Position numbers and translations under genes: made by a program. Source: Myxococcaceae bacterium (GTDB taxonomy: Bacteria; Myxococcota; Myxococcia; Myxococcales; Myxococcaceae). From it: DNA of 64,000 bases. The stretch lies in the NCBI GenBank assembly GCA_016793095.1, contig JAEUJQ010000021.1, positions 1 to 64,000 on the forward strand. Reading direction: 5' to 3'. Below, piece after piece: positions 60,720-64,000 of this stretch (position 1 is its first letter; the number at the start of each line of letters is the position of its first letter). The notes below the pieces were generated by a model. That model was not told where the DNA came from. It saw nothing but the letters and a program-made list of their open reading frames with translations, and searched no databases.

Positions 60720-61421
60720 TCAGCCGAGGAGCTTCTGCGCGAAGCCCCACTTCACCAGCGGCGCGGCGGCCTCGGCCTGGGTGAGCACCCAGTCCTTGAA
60801 GGCAGCGGTGTGCCGCACCTTCGCGGGAATGCTGGCGTTGCTCAGCGCGAGGCCCTTGCGCTTGAGGAGCTCGATGCGCGGGTGCGCGGGGTCCACGCCG
60901 ACGGGGGCACGCTTGAGCGTCTCCATGGCGTCGGGCGCGAGGCCCACCTTCGCCGCGTCATCGACGAGGCGCTGGATGACGGCGCCGGTCTTCTCGTCGA
61001 GCAGCTTCTTCCGCAGGCGGAGGAGCTGCGCCGGCTCGAAGGCGTAGAAGCCGAAGGCCACGAGCTCATCGAGGCCGAGGTGCACATAGAGCGCCGCGGG
61101 GCCCTCCATGGGGCCGAAGCCCTCGAAGGGGAACATCGCCGAGATGTTCGTCTTGTAGGGGCTCTTGTCCTTCGAGAAGCGCACGTCGCGGTTGAGCCGG
61201 AAGAACTTCGCCGGACCCAGCGTGCGCCCGTGGAGCTTCGCCAGCGGCGCGGCGAGCTCGGCGAAGAGGGCCTGCATCGGCTCGACCCAGAGCTGCTGGT
61301 ACCCGGCCTTGTGGGACTGGAACCAGTCGCGGCTCTGGGCCATGGCGAGTCCCCGGAACCAGGCGAGGCCCTCCTTCGGGAAGCCGGTGAAGCGACCGGG
61401 GACGGGGACTCGCGGTGGCAT
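60720..61421 (-). CDS. DUF2461 (TIGR02453) family protein
   Basis: 233 aa. Family pattern: FPKEGLAWFRGLAMAQSRDW, KFFRLNRDVRFSKDKSPYK (the conserved R-D-x-RFSKDKSPYKT core), and YVHLGLDELVAFGFYAFEP. Widespread conserved cytoplasmic protein of unknown function. A 100-bp gap (61422-61521) separates it from the thioesterase gene. Confidence 0.85.
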   Translation of the reverse strand: MPPRVPVPGRFTGFPKEGLAWFRGLAMAQSRDWFQSHKAGYQQLWVEPMQALFAELAAPLAKLHGRTLGPAKFFRLNRDVRFSKDKSPYKTNISAMFPFEGFGPMEGPAALYVHLGLDELVAFGFYAFEPAQLLRLRKKLLDEKTGAVIQRLVDDAAKVGLAPDAMETLKRAPVGVDPAHPRIELLKRKGLALSNASIPAKVRHTAAFKDWVLTQAEAAAPLVKWGFAQKLLG

Positions 61422-61521
61422 GAGGCAGAGAGAATACGCGGTTCAATCCGGGAAAGCCGAGGTGGAACTCGCGAGGGCGCGCGACGCGGCCGAACGAGGG
61501 CGGCCTGGTCGGCAGGCGCTG

Positions 61522-61932
61522 TCAGCGAGGCGGCAGCGAGTAGGTCACCACCGCGTGCGCGCAGGGCTCCTCGCTCGACGCGGACCGCAACGACACCTCT
61601 CCGACCGCGAGCGAGCGGCCGAGCTTGAGCATCGAGGCCTCGGCGACGAGATCCTCTGGCTGGGGCCTGCGCAGGAAGTTGATGGACAGGTTGGTCGTCA
61701 CGGCGAGCGGCACCTCGCCGATGGCCGAGAGCACGAGCGCGTACATCGCCGTGTCGGCGAGCGTCATCATCGTCGGCCCTGAGAGGGTCCCGCCCGGGCG
61801 GAGCTGCTTCGGGTGGTACTCGAGCAGCAGCTCGGCACGGCGCCCATCGGCGTGGCGCACCTTCGGGGTCTTCGCGCCGGGGAACTGCCTCGCGAGGAAC
61901 GCCTCGATGTCCGCTGCCGTCATGCCCGCCAT
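61522..61932 (-). CDS. PaaI-like hotdog thioesterase
   Basis: 136 aa from the ATG at 61932, preceded by AAGGAGAAGC. Hotdog core: LRPGGTLSGPTMMTLADTAM (the G-x-x-S-G-P-x-M-x-x-L-x-D active-site helix, D as catalytic residue) and VTTNLSINFLRRPQPEDLVA. It should hydrolyse an acyl-CoA; substrate unknown. Its leader and start are part of a sequence repeated 142 bp upstream. Confidence 0.8.
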   Translation of the reverse strand: MAGMTAADIEAFLARQFPGAKTPKVRHADGRRAELLLEYHPKQLRPGGTLSGPTMMTLADTAMYALVLSAIGEVPLAVTTNLSINFLRRPQPEDLVAEASMLKLGRSLAVGEVSLRSASSEEPCAHAVVTYSLPPR

Positions 61933-61979
61933 GGCCCGCTTCTCCTTCGCGGCAGCCCGCCACACAAGCCCGACCCTGG
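61928..61979. repeat. Direct repeat, copy 1 (thioesterase leader)
   Basis: 52 bp, about 79% identical to 62070-62121. On the minus strand it carries the thioesterase ribosome-binding site and ATG (AGGAGAAGCGGGCCATGGC) and a shared GGCTTGTGTGGCGGGC block that may be promoter sequence. Confidence 0.6.
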
Positions 61980-62069
61980 TGGACACGCGTCGCTCCGATG
62001 ATGGACGGCGTTCGTTCCGAGAGGTCGCCTCGTTCGCCAGGTCACTCGCGACTGGCCGAGGGCGGTGGC

Positions 62070-62121
62070 GCCATGCTCCGCTTCTCCTGTCCGGCGGCCC
62101 GCCATACAAGCCGGCCCATGC
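62070..62121. repeat. Direct repeat, copy 2 (gene-start remnant)
   Basis: Second copy, with AGGAGAAGCGGAGCATGGC on the minus strand. The ATG here opens only a 10-codon frame before a stop, so this looks like the abandoned 5' end of a duplicated gene. Its other end overlaps the first codon of the plus-strand gene at 62118. Confidence 0.55.
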
Positions 62122-63437
62122 TCCTCTCAGACGCCGATCGCGCCGCCGTGCTCGACGTCGCGCGCGCAGTGCAGGCGGACTTCGCGCTCCGCTTCCCGGG
62201 CGACCACGGCACGAGGCAACCGCTGCACGTCGTTTACGGGGGCCTGCACCTCTTCACCGCCCAGACGCCGGCGAAGCTGGGGCAGGTCGCCCGCGCGATG
62301 CTCGAGGCGTACGCACCGACGCCCGAGGCGCTGGCCAGCGTCTTCGGCCTGCGTGACGAGATCGCCAGCGAGGTGCACACGCGCTTGACGCACAAGCTCG
62401 AGACCGAGCCGGTCGAGGACTACCGCCTCGACGCCGAGGACGGGTACGGGCACCGCTCCGACGACGAAGAAGACGGCCACGCGCGCGCCGCCGCCGAGCA
62501 GGTCGCCCACCTGCTCGCCTCGGGCAAGGCGCCACCGTTCCTCGGGCTGCGCGTCAAGCCGCTCTCTGCCGAGCTCGCGCCGCGGGCGCTCCGGACCCTC
62601 GAGGTGTTCTTCTCGACGCTCGGCGGTCGCACGCCTCCAGGCTTCATCGTCACGCTCCCCAAGGTGAGCGATCGCCGGCAGGTCGAGGCGCTCGCCGCCG
62701 CGCTCGAGGTCATCGAGGGCAGGCTCGGGCTGCCGAGCGGCGCGCTCAAGCTCGAGGTGATGATCGAGTCCGCGCCCGGGTTGTGGGAAGCGACCGGCAT
62801 GCTGCTGCTCCCGCTGCTCGTGGAGGCAGCCCGCGGTCGTCTCTTCGGCGCGCACGTCGGCGCCTACGACTACACCGCCTCGATGGACGTCGCGGCCCCG
62901 ATGCAGCGGCTCGATCACCCCGCGTGCGATCACCTGCGACACCTGATGAAGACGGCCTTCTCAGGCACTGGCGTCTTCCTGGCAGACGGCGCGACCACGC
63001 AGCTCCCCATCGCGCCGCACAAGGGCGCGGGGCTCTCCGACGCTCAGCGCGCCGAGAACACGACGGTCGTCCACGAGGCCTGGCGGGCCCACGCGGCGAA
63101 CATCGTGCACGCGCTCGATCAGGGCTTCTTCCAGGGGTGGGACCTGCACCCGGGCCAGCTCGTGCCCCGCTTCGCCCTCTCGTACGCGTTCTTCAGCTCG
63201 AACCGCGAGGCGATGACGAAGCGCTTGTCGAACTTCATCGCCCAGCTGGGGCGCGCGACGAACGTGGGCGCGACCTTCGACGACGCAGCGACGGGCCAGG
63301 GCCTGCTCAACTTCTTCCTGCGCGGGTGGTCGTGCGGTGCGCTCACCGACGCGGAGGTGCAGGCGACGGGCCTCTCGCTCGAAGAGCTGCGCACCCGCGA
63401 CTTCGGCGCGATCGTGAAGCAACGGCAGCGCCGCTGA
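62118..63437 (+). CDS. HpcH/HpaI aldolase-like protein (DUF6986 type)
   Basis: 439 aa. A TIM-barrel enzyme resembling citrate lyase beta/HpcH-HpaI: RLDAEDGYG (acidic metal-site motif, corresponding to F-E-D-x-x), LRVKPLSAEL, LKLEVMIESAPGLWEATGML (catalytic Glu) and GAHVGAYDYTASM. Proteins of this kind were once labelled phosphoenolpyruvate kinase; the reaction is not established. No clear Shine-Dalgarno sequence; an ATG at 62073 lies in the repeat. Confidence 0.75.
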   Translation: MLLSDADRAAVLDVARAVQADFALRFPGDHGTRQPLHVVYGGLHLFTAQTPAKLGQVARAMLEAYAPTPEALASVFGLRDEIASEVHTRLTHKLETEPVEDYRLDAEDGYGHRSDDEEDGHARAAAEQVAHLLASGKAPPFLGLRVKPLSAELAPRALRTLEVFFSTLGGRTPPGFIVTLPKVSDRRQVEALAAALEVIEGRLGLPSGALKLEVMIESAPGLWEATGMLLLPLLVEAARGRLFGAHVGAYDYTASMDVAAPMQRLDHPACDHLRHLMKTAFSGTGVFLADGATTQLPIAPHKGAGLSDAQRAENTTVVHEAWRAHAANIVHALDQGFFQGWDLHPGQLVPRFALSYAFFSSNREAMTKRLSNFIAQLGRATNVGATFDDAATGQGLLNFFLRGWSCGALTDAEVQATGLSLEELRTRDFGAIVKQRQRR

Positions 63438-63458
63438 GGCCGTCGGCGCGGGCCGACC

Positions 63459-63788
63459 TCAGCTCTTGAGGGGCCCGCCGGCGTCCACCTTCGCGATGAC
63501 CTCTTTCGTCAGGTCCTCTCCGGTCGACCAGACGACAGCGCCCTTCTCGAGCACCACCTCGAGGCCCTTCTTCTTCGCGAGCTCGGCGACGATGGGGCGT
63601 GCGCGGTCCATCAGCGCCTGCCGGAGCGCGATGCGCCGCTGCTCGAGCTGGGCGAGCACCTCGCGCTTCTTGTCGTCGGGTTGGCTCTTCGCCTCGTTCC
63701 ACGTCTTCTCGAGCGACTTCGCAGCCTCGGCCCCCACCTTGCTCGTATCGAGGAGCTGCGCGGTGTCGAGGATCCCGGTCGTAGCCAT
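63459..63788 (-). CDS. OmpH/Skp-like coiled-coil protein
   Basis: 109 aa. Follows the OmpH layout: short strand ILDTAQLLDTSKVG, a long charged helical hairpin (KSLEKTWNEAKSQPDDKKRE, EQRRIALRQAL) and the C-terminal KKKGLEVVLEKGAVVWSTG closing strand. It lacks a signal peptide, unlike periplasmic Skp, so it may be cytoplasmic or its start may be misplaced. Confidence 0.7.
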   Translation of the reverse strand: MATTGILDTAQLLDTSKVGAEAAKSLEKTWNEAKSQPDDKKREVLAQLEQRRIALRQALMDRARPIVAELAKKKGLEVVLEKGAVVWSTGEDLTKEVIAKVDAGGPLKS

Positions 63789-63825
63789 ATGGACGAGTCC
63801 TAATCCTCCGGCCTAGGGTGGCGCC

Positions 63826-64000
63826 ATGCCCAATGTGTCTGGCCCGAACGGCCGCCGCCCGCTCCCCTCGACCACCGCCACCGACTCGACCAGCGCCGCC
63901 ACCTCGACGACCCCGTCGGGGCCGGCCGCTCCTCTGAACACCTCGTTGCCCGCGGGCTGGGCAGCAGGCACGGGCGTCCGCGGCACCGTGGACCCGAGCG
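63826..64000 (+). CDS. 5' end of a Thr/Ser/Pro-rich protein (partial)
   Basis: ATG at 63826, open to the window edge (58 codons). The N-terminus is low-complexity Thr/Ser/Pro/Ala with no signal peptide, similar in style to the N-terminus of the protein at 48869-49537. It is divergent from the OmpH-like gene with a 37-bp gap. Function cannot be judged. Confidence 0.55.
   Translation, partial: MPNVSGPNGRRPLPSTTATDSTSAATSTTPSGPAAPLNTSLPAGWAAGTGVRGTVDPS

Overview
The window is GC-rich (near 70%) and very densely coded. It looks like a chromosome segment from a flagellated member of the Myxococcota. The reasons are an internal MYXO-CTERM-like Cys/Trp/poly-Arg motif in a matrixin-type protease (6301-7383), a myxobacterial-style PilZ protein, sigma-54 activators and PAS/GAF histidine kinases beside the flagellar genes, and several short Cys-rich lipoproteins. 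This placement is inferred from gene content; no rRNA or species marker is present.

Layout. 1-59 is the 3' tail of an unknown gene. 144-956 holds a nine-gene tRNA array on the minus strand, in transcription order Gly, Tyr, Pro, Ile, Asp, Phe, Val, Arg, initiator-Met. 1360-8340 holds a secreted hypothetical protein, a CheY-like regulator with a GAF/PAS kinase behind a clear sigma-54 promoter, a divergent NtrC-type activator, an M10-like protease and a PilZ protein. 8474-48843 is one nearly uninterrupted flagellar supercluster. Its minus-strand half runs from flgB at 30721 down to fliA at 8474 and encodes the basal body, export apparatus, C-ring, stator, FlhF/FlhG and FliA. It is interrupted at 20436-21813 by a plus-strand MinD-like ATPase and fliJ. 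Its plus-strand half runs from a PAS/GAF kinase at 33834 through the rod, P- and L-ring genes, flgJ-M23, flgM, flgN, flgK, flgL, a 761-aa unknown protein, flagellin, fliD, fliS and a fliT-like gene. No flgD or flgE was found.

Regulation appears layered. Eight -24/-12 (sigma-54) promoter candidates precede kinase, activator and early structural genes. FliA (sigma-28), FlgM and a FliA-like box upstream of fliC form the late switch. A diguanylate cyclase overlapping motB and a PilZ protein near fliA suggest c-di-GMP input.

48869-64000 is general chromosome: a Gly-rich protein, a molybdate operon (XRE regulator, outer-membrane porin, modA, modB, modC), and two initiator/leucine tRNA-like genes directly after modC. 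Then come a Cys-rich lipoprotein, a PhnD-like/TerB-like/TtcA operon, ribonuclease D, an AEC permease, secreted hypotheticals, a DUF2461 protein, a hotdog thioesterase, an HpcH/HpaI-like protein, an OmpH-like protein, and the start of a further gene at the right edge.

The most unusual items are the tRNA array and its degenerate downstream relative with a CAC anticodon, the uncharacterised 761-aa protein between flgL and fliC, a FlgJ-M23 peptidase fusion, a matrixin protease with an internal rather than terminal MYXO-CTERM motif, and three sigma-54-like elements placed exactly 13 nt before a possible start codon.
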